A stretch of DNA of 64,000 nt from Nemertoderma westbladi (Eukaryota; Xenacoelomorpha; Nemertodermatida; Nemertodermatidae), in the NCBI GenBank assembly GCA_032718475.1, contig JAUCBJ010008938.1, positions 1 through 64,000 on the forward strand, in the 5' to 3' direction. A program made the translations under genes and the position numbers. The notes below the pieces were generated by a model. The model saw only the letters and a program-made list of their open reading frames with translations, did not search any database and was not told where the DNA came from. Below are positions 43,070-58,000 of this stretch, piece by piece (position 1 is the first letter of the stretch; each line of letters opens with the position of its first letter).

Positions 43070-46000
43070 TTGATATTGCCTAAACCTTGTATCCCGTTTT
43101 GATATTGCCTAAACCTTGTATCCCGTTTTGATATTGCCTAAACCTTGTATCCCGTTTTGATATTGCCTAAACCTTGTATCCCGTTTTGATAATGCCTAAA
43201 CCTTGTATCCCGTTTTGATATTGCCTAAACCTTGTATCCCGTTTTGATATTGCCTAAACCTTGTATCCCGTTTTGATATTGCCTAAACCTTCTATCCTGT
43301 TTTGATATTGCCTAAACCTTGTATCCCGTTTTGATATTGCCTAAACCTTCTATCCCGTTTTGATATTGCCTAAACCTTCTATCCCGTTTTGATATTGCCT
43401 AAACCTTGTATCCCGTTTTGATATTGCCTAAACCTTGTATCCCGTTTTGATATTGTCTAAACCTTGTATCCCGTTTTGATATTGCCTAAACCTTGTTTCC
43501 CGTTTTGATATTGCCTAAACCTTGTATCCCGTTTTGATATTGCCTAAACCTTGTATCCCGTTTTGATATTGCCTAAACCGGTATCCCGTTTTGATATTGC
43601 CTAAACCTTGTATCCCGTTTTGATATTGCCTAAACCTTGTATCCCGTTTTGATATTGCCTAAACCTTGTATCCCGTTTTGATATTGCCTAAACCTTGTAT
43701 CCCGTTTTGATATTGCCTAAACCTTGTATCCCGTTTTGATATTGCCTAAACCTTGTATCCCGTTTTGATATTGCCTAAACCTTGTATCCCGTTTTGATAT
43801 TGCCTAAACCTTGTATCCCGTTTTGATATTGCCTAAACCTTCTATCCCGTTTTGATATTGCCTAAACCTTGTATCCCGTTTTGATATTGCCTAAGCCTTG
43901 TATCCCGTTTTGATATTGCCTAAACCTTGTATCCCGTTTTGATATTGCCTAAACCTTGTATCCCGTTTTGATATTTCCTAACCCTTCTATCCCGTTTTGA
44001 TATTGCCTAAACCTTATATCCCGTTTTGATATTGCCTAACCCTTGTATCCCGTTTTGATATTGCCTAAACCTTTTATCCCGTTTTGATATTGCCTAAACC
44101 TTCTATCCCGTTTTGATATTGCCTAAACCTTGTATCCTGTTTTGATATTGTCAAAGCCTTGTATCCCGTTTTGATATTGCCTAAACCTTCTATCCCGTTT
44201 TGATATTGCCTATACCTTGTATCCCGTTTTGATATTGCCTAAACCTTGTATCCCGTTTTGATATTGCCTAAACCTTGTATCCCGTTTTGATATTGCCTAA
44301 ACCTTGTCCCGTTTTGATATTGCCTAAACCTTCTATCCCGTTTTGATATTGCCTAAACCTTGTATCCAGTTTTGATATTGCCTAAACCTTGTATCCCGTT
44401 TTGATATTGCCTAAACCTTGTATCCCGTTTTGATATTGCCTAAACCTTGTATCCCGTTTTGATATTGCCTAAACCTTCTATCCCGTTTTGATATTGCCTA
44501 AACCTTGTATCCCGTTTTGATATTGCCTAAACCTTCTATCCCGTTTTGATATTGCCTATACCTTGTATCCCGTTTTGATATTGCCTAAGCCTTGTATCAC
44601 GTTTTGATATTGCCTAAACCTTGTATCCCGTTTTGATATTGCCTAAACCTTCTATCCCGTTTTGATATTGCCTAAACCTTGTATCCCGTTTTGATATTGC
44701 CTAAACCTTCTATCCCGTTTTGATATTGCCTAAACCTTGTATCCCGTTTTGATATTGCCTAAACCTTCTATCCCGTTTTGATATTGCCTAAACGTTGTAT
44801 CCCGTTTTGATATTGCCTAAACCTTCTATCCCGTTTTGATATTGCCTAAACCTTGAATCCCGTTTTGATATTGCCTAAGCCTTCTATCCCGTTTTGATAT
44901 TGCCTAAACCTTGAATCCCGTTTTGATATTGCCTAAGCCTTGTATCCCGTTTTGATATTGCCTAAACCTTGTATCCCATTTTGATATTGCCTAAACCTTC
45001 TATCCCGTTTTGATATTGCCTAAACCTTGTATCCCGTTTTGATATTGCCTAAACCTTGTATCCCGTTTTGATATTGCCTAAACCTTGTATCCCGTTTTGA
45101 TATTGCCTAAACCTTCTATCCCGTTTTGATATTGCATAAACCTTGTATCCCATTTTGATATTGCCTAAGCCTTGTATCCCGTTTTGATATTGCCTAAACC
45201 TTGTATCCCGTTTTGATATTGCCTAAACCTTGTATCCCGTTTTGATATTTCCTAAACCTTGTATCCCGTTTTGATATTGCCTAAACCTTGTATCCCGTTT
45301 TGATATTGCCTAAACCTTGTATCCTGTTTTGATATTGTCAAAGCCTTGTATCCCGTTTTGATATTGCCTAAACCTTCTATCCCGTTTTGATATTGCCTAT
45401 ACCTTGTATCCCGTTTTGATATTGCCTAAACCTTGTATCCCGTTTTGATATTGCCTAAACCTTGTATCCCGTTTTGATATTGCCTAAACCTTGTATCCCG
45501 TTTTGATATTGCCTAAACCTTCTATCCCGTTTTGATATTGCCTAAACCTTGTATCCCGTTTTGATATTTCCTAAACCATCTATCCCGTTTTGATATTGCC
45601 TAAACCTTATATCCCGTTTTGATATTTCCTAAACCATCTATCCCGTTTTGATATTGCCTAAACCTTATATCCCGTTTTGATATTGCCTAACCCTTGTATC
45701 CCGTTTTGATATTGCCTAAACCTTGTATCCCGTTTTGATATTGCCTAAACCTTGTATCCCGTTTTGATATTGCCTAAGCCTTGTATCCCGTTTTGATATT
45801 GCCTAAACCTTGTATCCCGTTTTGATATTTCCTAAACCATCTATCCCGTTTTGATATTGCCTAAACCTTATATCCCGTTTTGATATTGCCTAACCCTTGT
45901 ATCCCGTTTTGATATTGCCTAAACCTTGTATCCCGTTTTGATATTGCCTAAACCTTGTATCCCGTTTTGATATTGCCTAAGCCTTGTATCCCGTTTTGAT

Positions 46001-49000
46001 ATTGCCTAAACCTTGTATCCCGTTTTGATATTGCCTAAGCCTTGTATCCCGTTTTGATATTGCCTAAACCTTGTATCCCGTTTTGATATTGCCTAAACCT
46101 TGTATCCCGTTTTGATTATTCCTAAACCATCTATCCCGTTTTGATATTGCCTAAACCTTATATCCCGTTTTGATATTGCCTAACCCTTGTATCCCGTTTT
46201 GATATTGCCTAAACCTTCTATCCCGTTTTGATATTGCCTAAACCTTGTATCCTGTTTTGATATTGCCTAAGCCTTGTATCCCGTTTTGATATTGCCTAAA
46301 CCTTGTATCCCGTTTTGATATTGCCTAAACCTTCTATCCCGTTTTGATATTGCCTAAACCTTGTATCCCGTTTTGATATTGCCTAAACCTTCTATCCCGT
46401 TTTGATATTGCCTATACCTTGTATCCCGTTTTGATATTGCCTAAACCTTGTATCCCGTTTTGATATTGCCTATACCTTGTATCCCGTTTTGATATTGCCT
46501 AAACCTTGTATCCCGTTTTGATATTGCCTAAACCTTGTATCCCGTTTTGATATTGCCTAAACCTTCTATCCCGTTTTGATATTGCCTAAACCTTGTATCC
46601 CGTTTTGATATTGCCTAAACCTTCTATCCCGTTTTGATATTGCCTAATAAACCTTGTATCCCGTTTTGATATTGCCTAAACCTTCTATCCCGTTTTGATA
46701 TTGCCTAAACCTTGTATCCCGTTTTGATATTGCCTAAACCTTCTATCCCGTTTTGATATTGCCTAAACCTTGAATCCCGTTTTGATATTGCCTAAGCCTT
46801 GTATCCCGTTTTGATATTGCCTAAACCTTGTATCCCATTTTGATATTGCCTAAACCTTCTATCCCGTTTTGATATTGCCTAAACCTTGTATCCCGTTTTG
46901 ATATTGCCTAAACCTTCTATCCCGTTTTAATATTGCCTAAACCTTCTATCCCGTTTTGATATTGCCTAAACCTTGTATCCCGTTTTGAAATTGCCTAAAC
47001 CTTCTATGCCGTTTTGATATTGCCTAAACCTTGTATCCCGTTTTGATATTGCCTAAACCTTGTATCCCGTTTTGATATTGCCTAACCCTTGTATTCCGTT
47101 TTGATATTGCCTAAACCTTGTATCCCGTTTTGATATTGCCTAAACCTTCTATCCCGTTTTGATATTGCCTAAACCTTGTATCCCGTTTTGATATTGCCTA
47201 AACCTTCTATCCCGTTTTGATATTGCCTAAACCTTGTATCCAGTTTTGATATTGCCTAAACCTTGTATCCCGTTTTGATATTGCCTAAACCTTGTATCCC
47301 GTTTTGATATTTCCTAAACCATCTATCCCGTTTTGATATTGCCTAAACCTTATATCCCGTTTTGATATTGCCTAACCCTTGTATCCCGTTTTGATATTGC
47401 CTAAACCTTTTATCCCGTTTTGATATTGCCTAAACCTTCTATCCCGTTTTGATATTGCCTAAACCTTGTATCCTGTTTTGATATTGCCTAAGCCTTGTAT
47501 CCCGTTTTGATATTGCCTAAACCTTGTATCCCGTTTTGATATTGCCTAACCCTTGTATCCCGTTTTGATATTGCCTAAACCTTGTATCCCGTTTTGATGT
47601 TGCCTAAACCTTCTATCCTGTTTTGATATTGCCTAAACCTTGTATCCTGTTTTGATATTGCCTAAGCCTTGTATCCCGTTTTGATATTGCCTAAACCTTG
47701 TATCCCGTTTTGATATTGCCTAAACCTTGTATCCCGTTTTGATATTGCCTAAACCTTGTATCCCGTTTTGATGTTGCCTAAACCTTGTATCCCGTTTTGA
47801 TATTGCCTAAACCTTGTATCCCGTTTTGATATTGCCTAAACCTTCTATCCTGTTTTGATATTGCCTAAACCTTGTATCCCGTTTTGATATTGCCTAAACC
47901 TTCTATCCCGATTTGATATTGCCTAAACCTTCTATCCCGTTTTGATATTGCCTAAACCTTGTATCCCGTTTTGATATTGCCTAAACCTTGTATCCCGTTT
48001 TGATATTGCCTAAACCTTGTATCCCGTTTTGATATTGCCTAAACCTTGTATCCCGTTTTGATATTGCCTAAACCTTGTATCCCGTTTTGATATTTCCTAA
48101 ACCTTCTATCCCGTTTTGATATTGCCTAAACCTTATATCCCGTTTTGATATTGCCTAACCCTTGTATCCCGTTTTGATATTGCCTAAACCTTTTATCCCG
48201 TTTTGATATTGCCTAAACCTTCTATCCCGTTTTGATATTGCCTAAACCTTGTATCCTGTTTTGATATTGTCAAAGCCTTGTATCCCGTTTTGATATTGCC
48301 TAAACCTTCTATCCCGTTTTGATATTGCCTATACCTTGTATCCCGTTTTGATATTGCCTAAACCTTGTATCCCGTTTTGATATTGCCTAAACCTTGTGTC
48401 CCGTTTTGATATTGCCTAAACCTTGTATCCCGTTTTGATATTGCCTAAACCTTGTATCCCGTTTTGATATTGCCTAAACCTTCTATCCCGTTTTGATATT
48501 GCATAAACCTTGTATCCCGTTTTGATATTGCCTAAACCTTCTATCCCGTTTTGATATTGCCTAAACCTTGTATCCCGTTTTGATATTGCCTAAACCTTGT
48601 ATCCCGTTTTGATATTGCCTAAACCTTCTATCCCGTTTTGATATTGCCTAAACCTTGTATCCAGTTTTGATATTGCCTAAACCTTCTATCCCGTTTTGAT
48701 ATTGCCTAAACCTTGTATCCCGTTTTGATATTGCCTAAGCCTTGTATCCCGTTTTGATATTGCCTAAACCTTGTATCCCGTTTTGATATTGCCTAAATCT
48801 TGTATCCCGTTTTGATATTTCCTAAACCTTCTATCCCGTTTTGATATTGCCTAAACCTTATATCCCGTTTTGATATTGCCTAACCCTTGTATCCCGTTTT
48901 GATATTGCCTAAACCTTTTATCCCGTTTTGATATTGCCTAAACCTTCTATCCCGTTTTGATATTGCCTAAACCTTGTATCCTGTTTTGATATTGCCTAAG

Positions 49001-52000
49001 CCTTGTATCCCGTTTTGATATTGCCTAAACCTTCTATCCCGTTTTGATATTGCCTATACCTTGTATCCCGTTTTGATATTGCCTAAACCTTGTATCCCGT
49101 TTTGATATTGCCTAAACCTTGTATCCCGTTTTGATATTGCCTAAACCTTGTATCCCGTTTTGATATTGCCTAAACCTTCTATCCTGTTTTGATATTGCCT
49201 AAACCTTGTATCCCGTTTTGATATTGCCTAAACCTTCTATCCCGTTTTGATATTGCCTAAACCTTGTATCCCGTTTTGATATTGCCTAAACCTTCTATCC
49301 CGTTTTGATATTGCCTAAACCTTGTATCCTGTTTTGATATTGCCTAAGCCTTGTATCCCGTTTTGATATTGCCTAAACCTTCTATCCCGTTTTGATATTG
49401 CCTATACCTTGTATCCCGTTTTGATATTGCCTAAACCTTGTATCCCGTTTTGATATTGCCTAAACCTTGTATCCCGTTTTGATATTGCCTAAACCTTGTA
49501 TCCCGTTTTGATATTGCCTAAACCTTCTATCCCGTTTTGATATTGCCTAAACCTTGTATCCCGTTTTGATATTTCCTAAACCATCTATCCCGTTTTGATA
49601 TTGCCTAAACCTTATATCCCGTTTTGATATTTCCTAAACCATCTATCCCGTTTTGATATTTCCTAAACCTTATATCCCGTTTTGATATTGCCTAACCCTT
49701 GTATCCCGTTTTGATATTGCCTAAACCTTGTATCCCGTTTTGATATTGCCTAAACCTTGTATCCCGTTTTGATATTGCCTAAGCCTTGTATCCCGTTTTG
49801 ATATTGCCTAAACCTTGTATCCCGTTTTGATATTTCCTAAACCATCTATCCCGTTTTGATATTGCCTAAACCTTATATCCCGTTTTGATATTGCCTAACC
49901 CTTGTATCCCGTTTTGATATTGCCTAAACCTTGTATCCCGTTTTGATATTGCCTAAACCTTGTATCCCGTTTTGATATTGCCTAAACCTTGTATCCCGTT
50001 TTGATATTGCCTAAGCCTTGTATCCCGTTTTGATATTGCCTAAACCTTGTATCCCGTTTTGATATTGCCTAAACCTTGTATCCCGTTTTGATTATTCCTA
50101 AACCATCTATCCCGTTTTGATATTGCCTAAACCTTATATCCCGTTTTGATATTGCCTAACCCTTGTATCCCGTTTTGATATTGCCTAAACCTTCTATCCC
50201 GTTTTGATATTGCCTAAACCTTGTATCCTGTTTTGATATTGCCTAAGCCTTGTATCCCGTTTTGATATTGCCTAAACCTTGTATCCCGTTTTGATATTGC
50301 CTAAACCTTCTATCCCGTTTTGATATTGCCTAAACCTTGTATCCCGTTTTGATATTGCCTAAACCTTCTATCCCGTTTTGATATTGCCTATACCTTGTAT
50401 CCCGTTTTGATATTGCCTAAACCTTGTATCCCGTTTTGATATTGCCTATACCTTGTATCCCGTTTTGATATTGCCTAAACCTTGTATCCCGTTTTGATAT
50501 TGCCTAAACCTTGTATCCCGTTTTGATATTGCCTAAACCTTCTATCCCGTTTTGATATTGCCTAAACCTTGTATCCCGTTTTGATATTGCCTAAACCTTC
50601 TATCCCGTTTTGATATTGCCTAATAAACCTTGTATCCTGTTTTGATATTGCCTAAACCTTCTATCCCGTTTTGATATTGCCTAAACCTTGTATCCCGTTT
50701 TGATATTGCCTAAACCTTCTATCCCGTTTTGATATTGCCTAAACCTTGAATCCCGTTTTGATATTGCCTAAGCCTTGTATCCCGTTTTGATATTGCCTAA
50801 ACCTTGTATCCCATTTTGATATTGCCTAAACCTTCTATCCCGTTTTGATATTGCCTAAACCTTGTATCCCGTTTTGATATTGCCTAAACCTTCTATCCCG
50901 TTTTAATATTGCCTAAACCTTCTATCCCGTTTTGATATTGCCTAAACCTTGTATCCCGTTTTGATATTGCCTAAACCTTCTATGCCGTTTTGATATTGCC
51001 TAAACCTTGTATCCCGTTTTGATATTGCCTAAACCTTGTATCCCGTTTTGATATTGCCTAACCCTTGTATTCCGTTTTGATATTGCCTAAACCTTGTATC
51101 CCGTTTTGATATTGCCTAAACCTTCTATCCCGTTTTGATATTGCCTAAACCTTGTATCCCGTTTTGATATTGCCTAAACCTTCTATCCCGTTTTGATATT
51201 GCCTAAACCTTGTATCCAGTTTTGATATTGCCTAAACCTTGTATCCCGTTTAGATATTGCCTAAACCTTGTATCCCGTTTTGATATTTCCTAAACCATCT
51301 ATCCCGTTTTGATATTGCCTAAACCTTATATCCCGTTTTGATATTGCCTAACCCTTGTATCCCGTTTTGATATTGCCTAAACCTTTTATCCCGTTTTGAT
51401 ATTGCCTAAACCTTCTATCCCGTTTTGATATTGCCTAAACCTTGTATCCTGTTTTGATATTGCCTAAGCCTTGTATCCCGTTTTGATATTGCCTAAACCT
51501 TATATCCCGTTTTGATATTGCCTAACCCTTGTATCCCGTTTTGATATTGCCTAAACCTTTTATCCCGTTTTGATATTGCCTAAACCTTCTATCCCGTTTT
51601 GATATTGCCTAAACCTTGTATCCTGTTTTGATATTGCCTAAGCCTTGTATCCCGTTTTGATATTGCCTAAACCTTGTATCCCGTTTTGATATTGCCTAAA
51701 CCTTGTATCCCGTTTTGATATTGCCTAAACCTTGTATCCCGTTTTGATGTTGCCTAAACCTTGTATCCCGTTTTGATATTGCCTAAACCTTGTATCCCGT
51801 TTTGATATTGCCTAAACCTTCTATCCTGTTTTGATATTGCCTAAACCTTGTATCCCGTTTTGATATTGCCTAAACCTTCTATCCCGATTTGATATTGCCT
51901 AAACCTTCTATCCCGTTTTGATATTGCCTAAACCTTGTATCCCGTTTTGATATTGCCTAAACCTTGTATCCCGTTTTGATATTGCCTAAACCTTGTATCC

Positions 52001-55000
52001 CGTTTTGATATTGCCTAAACCTTGTATCCCGTTTTGATATTGCCTAAACCTTGTATCCCGTTTTGATATTTCCTAAACCTTCTATCCCGTTTTGATATTG
52101 CCTAAACCTTGTATCCCGTTTTGATATTGCCTAACCCTTCTATCCCGTTTTGATATTGCCTAAACCTTATATCCCGTTTTGATATTGCCTAACCCTTGTA
52201 TCCCGTTTTGATATTGCCTAAACCTTTTATCCCGTTTTGATATTGCCTAAACCTTCTATCCCGTTTTGATATTGCCTAAACCTTGTATCCTGTTTTGATA
52301 TTGTCAAAGCCTTGTATCCCGTTTTGATATTGCCTAAACCTTCTATTCCGTTTTGATATTGCCTATACCTTGTATCCCGTTTTGATATTGCCTAAACCTT
52401 GTATCCCGTTTTGATATTGCCTAAACCTTGTATCCCGTTTTGATATTGCCTAAACCTTGTATCCCGTTTTGATATTGCCTAAACCTTGTATCCCGTTTTG
52501 ATATTGCCTAAACCTTCTATCCCGTTTTGATATTGCATAAACCTTGTATCCCGTTTTGATATTGCCTAAACCTTCTATCCCGTTTTGATATTGCCTAAAC
52601 CTTGTATCCCGTTTTGATATTGCCTAAACCTTGTATCCCGTTTTGATATTGCCTAAACCTTCTATCCCGTTTTGATATTGCCTAAACCTTGTATCCAGTT
52701 TTGATATTGCCTAAACCTTCTATCCCGTTTTGATATTGCCTAAACCTTGTATCCCGTTTTGATATTGCCTAAGCCTTGTATCCCGTTTTGATATTGCCTA
52801 AACCTTGTATCCCGTTTTGATATTGCCTAAATCTTGTATCCCGTTTTGATATTTCCTAAACCTTCTATCCCGTTTTGATATTGCCTAAACCTTATATCCC
52901 GTTTTGATATTGCCTAACCCTTGTATCCCGTTTTGATATTGCCTAAACCTTTTATCCCGTTTTGATATTGCCTAAACCTTCTATCCCGTTTTGATATTGC
53001 CTAAACCTTGTATCCTGTTTTGATATTGCCTAAGCCTTGTATCCCGTTTTGATATTGCCTAAACTTTCTATCCCGTTTTGATATTGCCTATACCTTGTAT
53101 CCCGTTTTGATATTGCCTAAACCTTGTATCCCGTTTTGATATTGCCTAAACCTTGTATCCCGTTTTGATATTGCCTAAACCTTGTATCCCGTTTTGATAT
53201 TGCCTAAACCTTCTATCCTGTTTTGATATTGCCTAAACCTTGTATCCCGTTTTGATATTGCCTAAACCTTCTATCCCGTTTTGATATTGCCTAAACCTTG
53301 TATCCCGTTTTGATATTGCCTGAACCTTGTATCCCGTTTTGATATTGCCTAAACCTTGTATCCCGTTTTGATATTGCCTAAACCTTGTATCCCGTTTTGA
53401 TATTGCCTAAACCTTGTATCCCGTTTTGATATTGCCTAAACCTTGTATCCCGTTTTGATATTGCCTAAACCTTCTATGCCGTTTTGATATTGCCTAAACC
53501 TTCTATCCAGTTTTGATATTGCCTAAACCTTCTATCCCGTTTTGATATTGCCTAAACCTTGTATCCCGTTTTGATATTGCCTAAACCTTGTATCCCGTTT
53601 TGATATTGCCTAAACCTTGTATCCCGTTTTGATATTGCCTAAACCTTGTATCCCGTTTTGATATTGCCTAACCCTTGTATTCCGTTTTGATATTGCCTAA
53701 ACCTTGTATCCCGTTTTGATATTGCCTAAACCTTCTATCCCGTTTTGATATTGCCTAAACCTTGTATCCCGTTTTGATATTGCCTAAACCTTCTATCCCG
53801 TTTTGATATTGCCTAAACCTTGTATCCAGTTTTGATATTGCCTAAACCTTGTATCCCGTTTTGATATTGCCTAAACCTTGTATCCCGTTTTGATATTTCC
53901 TAAACCATCTATCCCGTTTTGATATTGCCTAAACCTTATATCCCGTTTTGATATTGCCTAACCCTTGTATCCCGTTTTGATATTGCCTAAACCTTTTATC
54001 CCGTTTTGATATTGCCTAAACCTTGTATCCCGTTTTGATATTGCCTAAACCTTGTATCCCGTTTTGATATTGCCTAAACCTTGTATCCCGTTTTGATGTT
54101 GCCTAAACCTTGTATCCCGTTTTGATATTGCCTAAACCTTGTATCCCGTTTTGATATTGCCTAAACCTTCTATCCTGTTTTGATATTGCCTAAACCTTGT
54201 ATCCCGTTTTGATATTGCCTAAACCTTCTATCCCGATTTGATATTGCCTAAACCTTCTATCCCGTTTTGATATTGCCTAAACCTTGTATCCCGTTTTGAT
54301 ATTGCCTAAACCTTGTATCCCGTTTTGATATTGCCTAAACCTTGTATCCCGTTTTGATGTTGCCTAAACCTTGTATCCCGTTTTGATATTGCCTAAACCT
54401 GGTATCCCGTTTTGATATTGCCTAAACTTTGTATCCCGTTTTGATATTGCCTAAACCTTCTATCCCGTTTTGATATTGCCTAAACCTTGTATCCCGTTTT
54501 GATATTGCCTAAGCCTTGTATCCCGTTTTGATATTGCCTAAACCTTGTATCCCGTTTTGATATTGCCTAAACCTTGTATCCCGTTTTGATATTTCCTAAA
54601 CCATCTATCCCGTTTTGATATTGCCTAAACCTTATATCCCGTTTTGATATTGCCTAACCCTTGTATCCCGTTTTGATATTGCCTAAACCTTTTATCCCGT
54701 TTTGATATTGCCTAAACCTTCTATCCCGTTTTGATATTGCCTAAACCTTGTATCCTGTTTTGATATTGCCTAAGCCTTGTATCCCGTTTTGATATTGCCT
54801 AAACCTTGTATCCCGTTTTGATATTGCCTAAACCTTCTATCCCGTTTTGATATTGCCTAAACCTTGTATCCCGTTTTGATATTGCCTAAACCTTCTATCC
54901 CGTTTTGATATTGCCTAAACCTTGTATCCCGTTTTGATATTGCCTAAACCTTCTATCCCGTTTTGATATTGCTTATACCTTGTATCCCGTTTTGATATTG

Positions 55001-58000
55001 CCTAAACCTTGTATCCCGTTTTGATTTTGCCTAAACCTTGTATCCCGTTTTGATATTGCCTAAACCTTCTATCCCGTTTTGATATTGCCTAAACCTTGAA
55101 TCCCGTTTTGATATTGCCTAAGCCTTGTATCCCGTTTTGATATTGCCTAAACCTTGTATCCCATTTTGATATTGCCTAAACCTTCTATCCCGTTTTGATA
55201 TTGCCTAAACCTTGTATCCCGTTTTGATATTGCCTAAACCTTGTATCCCGTTTTGATATTGCCTAAACCTTCTATCCCGTTTTGATATTGCCTAAACCTT
55301 GTATCCCGTTTTGATATTGCCTAAACCTTCTATCCCGTTTTGATATTGCATAAACCTTGTATCCCGTTTTGATATTGCCTAAGCCTTGTATCCCGTTTTG
55401 ATATTGCCTAAACCTTGTATCCCGTTTTGATATTGCCTAAACCTTGTATCCCGTTTTGATATTTCCTAAACCTTCTATCCCGTTTTGATATTGCCTAAAC
55501 CTTATATACCGTTTTGATATTGCCTAACCCTTGTATCCCGTTTTGATATTGCCTAAACCTTTTATCCCGTTTTGATATTGCCTAAACCTTGTATCCCGTT
55601 TTGATATTGCCTAAACCTTGTATCCCGTTTTGATATTGCCTAAACCTTGTATCCCGTTTTGATATTGCCTAAACCTTGTATCCCGTTTTGATATTGCCTA
55701 ACCCTTGTATTCCGTTTTGATATTGCCTAAACCTTGTATCCCGTTTTGATATTGCCTAAACCTTCTATCCCGTTTTGATATTGCCTAAACCTTGTATCCC
55801 GTTTTGATATTGCCTAAACCTTCTATCCCGTTTTGATATTGCCTAAACCTTGTATCCAGTTTTGATATTGCCTAAACCTTGTATCCCGTTTTGATATTGC
55901 CTAAACCTTGTATCCCGTTTTGATATTTCCTAAACCATCTATCCCGTTTTGATATTGCCTAAACCTTATATCCCGTTTTGATATTGCCTAACCCTTGTAT
56001 CCCGTTTTGATATTGCCTAAACCTTTTATCCCATTTTGATATTGCCTAAACCTTGTATCCCGTTTTGATATTGCCTAAACCTTGTATCCCGTTTTGATAT
56101 TGCCTAAACCTTGTATCCCGTTTTGATGTTGCCTAAACCTTGTATCCCGTTTTGATATTGCCTAAACCTTGTATCCCGTTTTGATATTGCCTAAACCTTC
56201 TATCCTGTTTTGATATTGCCTAAACCTTGTATCCCGTTTTGATATTGCCTAAACCTTCTATCCCGATTTGATATTGCCTAAACCTTCTATCCCGTTTTGA
56301 TATTGCCTAAACCTTGTATCCCGTTTTGATATTGCCTAAACCTTGTATCCCGTTTTGATATTGCCTAAACCTTGTATCCCGTTTTGATGTTGCCTAAACC
56401 TTGTATCCCGTTTTGATATTGCCTAAACCTGGTATCCCGTTTTGATATTGCCTAAACCTTGTATCCCGTTTTGATATTGCCTAAACCTTCTATCCCGTTT
56501 TGATATTGCCTAAACCTTGTATCCCGTTTTGATATTGCCTAAGCCTTGTATCCCGTTTTGATATTGCCTAAACCTTGTATCCCGTTTTGATATTGCCTAA
56601 ACCTTGTATCCCGTTTTGATATTTCCTAAACCATCTATCCCGTTTTGATATTGCCTAAACCTTATATCCCGTTTTGATATTGCCTAACCCTTGTATCCCG
56701 TTTTGATATTGCCTAAACCTTTTATCCCGTTTTGATATTGCCTAAACCTTCTATCCCGTTTTGATATTGCCTAAACCTTGTATCCTGTTTTGATATTGCT
56801 TATACCTTGTATCCCGTTTTGATATTGCCTAAACCTTGTATCCCGTTTTGATTTTGCCTAAACCTTGTATCCCGTTTTGATATTGCCTAAACCTTCTATC
56901 CCGTTTTGATATTGCCTAAACCTTGAATCCCGTTTTGATATTGCCTAAGCCTTGTATCCCGTTTTGATATTGCCTAAACCTTGTATCCCATTTTGATATT
57001 GCCTAAACCTTCTATCCCGTTTTGATATTGCCTAAACCTTGTATCCCGTTTTGATATTGCCTAAACCTTGTATCCCGTTTTGATATTGCCTAAACCTTCT
57101 ATCCCGTTTGATATTGCCTAAACCTTGTATCCCGTTTTCATATTGCCTAAACCTTCTATCCCGTTTTGATATTGCATAAACCTTGTATCCCGTTTTGATA
57201 TTACCTAAGCCTTGTATCCCGTTTTGATATTGCCTAAACCTTGTATCCCGTTTTGATATTGCCTAAACCTTGTATCCCGTTTTGATATTTCCTAAACCTT
57301 CTATCCCGTTTTGATATTGCCTAAACCTTATATCCCGTTTTGATATTGCCTAACCCTTGTATCCCGTTTTGATATTGCCTAAACCTTTTATCCCGTTTTG
57401 ATATTGCCTAAACCTTCTATCCCGTTTTGATATTGCGTAAACCTTGTATCCTGTTTTGATATTGTCAAAGCCTTGTATCCCGTTTTGATATTGCCTAAAC
57501 CTTCTATCCCGTTTTGATATTGCCTATACCTTGTATCCCGTTTTGATATTGCCTAAACCTTGTATCCCGTTTTGATATTGCCTAAACCTTTTTCCCGTTT
57601 TGATATTGCCTAAACCTTCTATCCCGTTTTGATATTGCCTAAACCTTGTATCCTGTTTTGATATTGCCTAAGCCTTGTATCACGTTTTGATATTGCCTAA
57701 ACCTTGTATCCTGTTTTGATATTGCCTAAACCTTCTATCCCGTTTTGATATTGTCTAAACCTTGTATCCCGTTTTGATATTGCCTAAACCTTCTATCCCG
57801 TTTTGATATTGCCTAAACCTTGTATCCCGTTTTGATATTGCCTAAACCTTCTATCCCGTTTTGATATTGCCTATACCTTGTATCCCGTTTTGATATTGCC
57901 TAAACCTTGTATCCCGTTTTGATATTGCCTAAACCTTGTATCCCGTTTTGATATTGCCTAAACCTTCTATCCCGTTTTGATATTGCCTAAACCTTGAATC

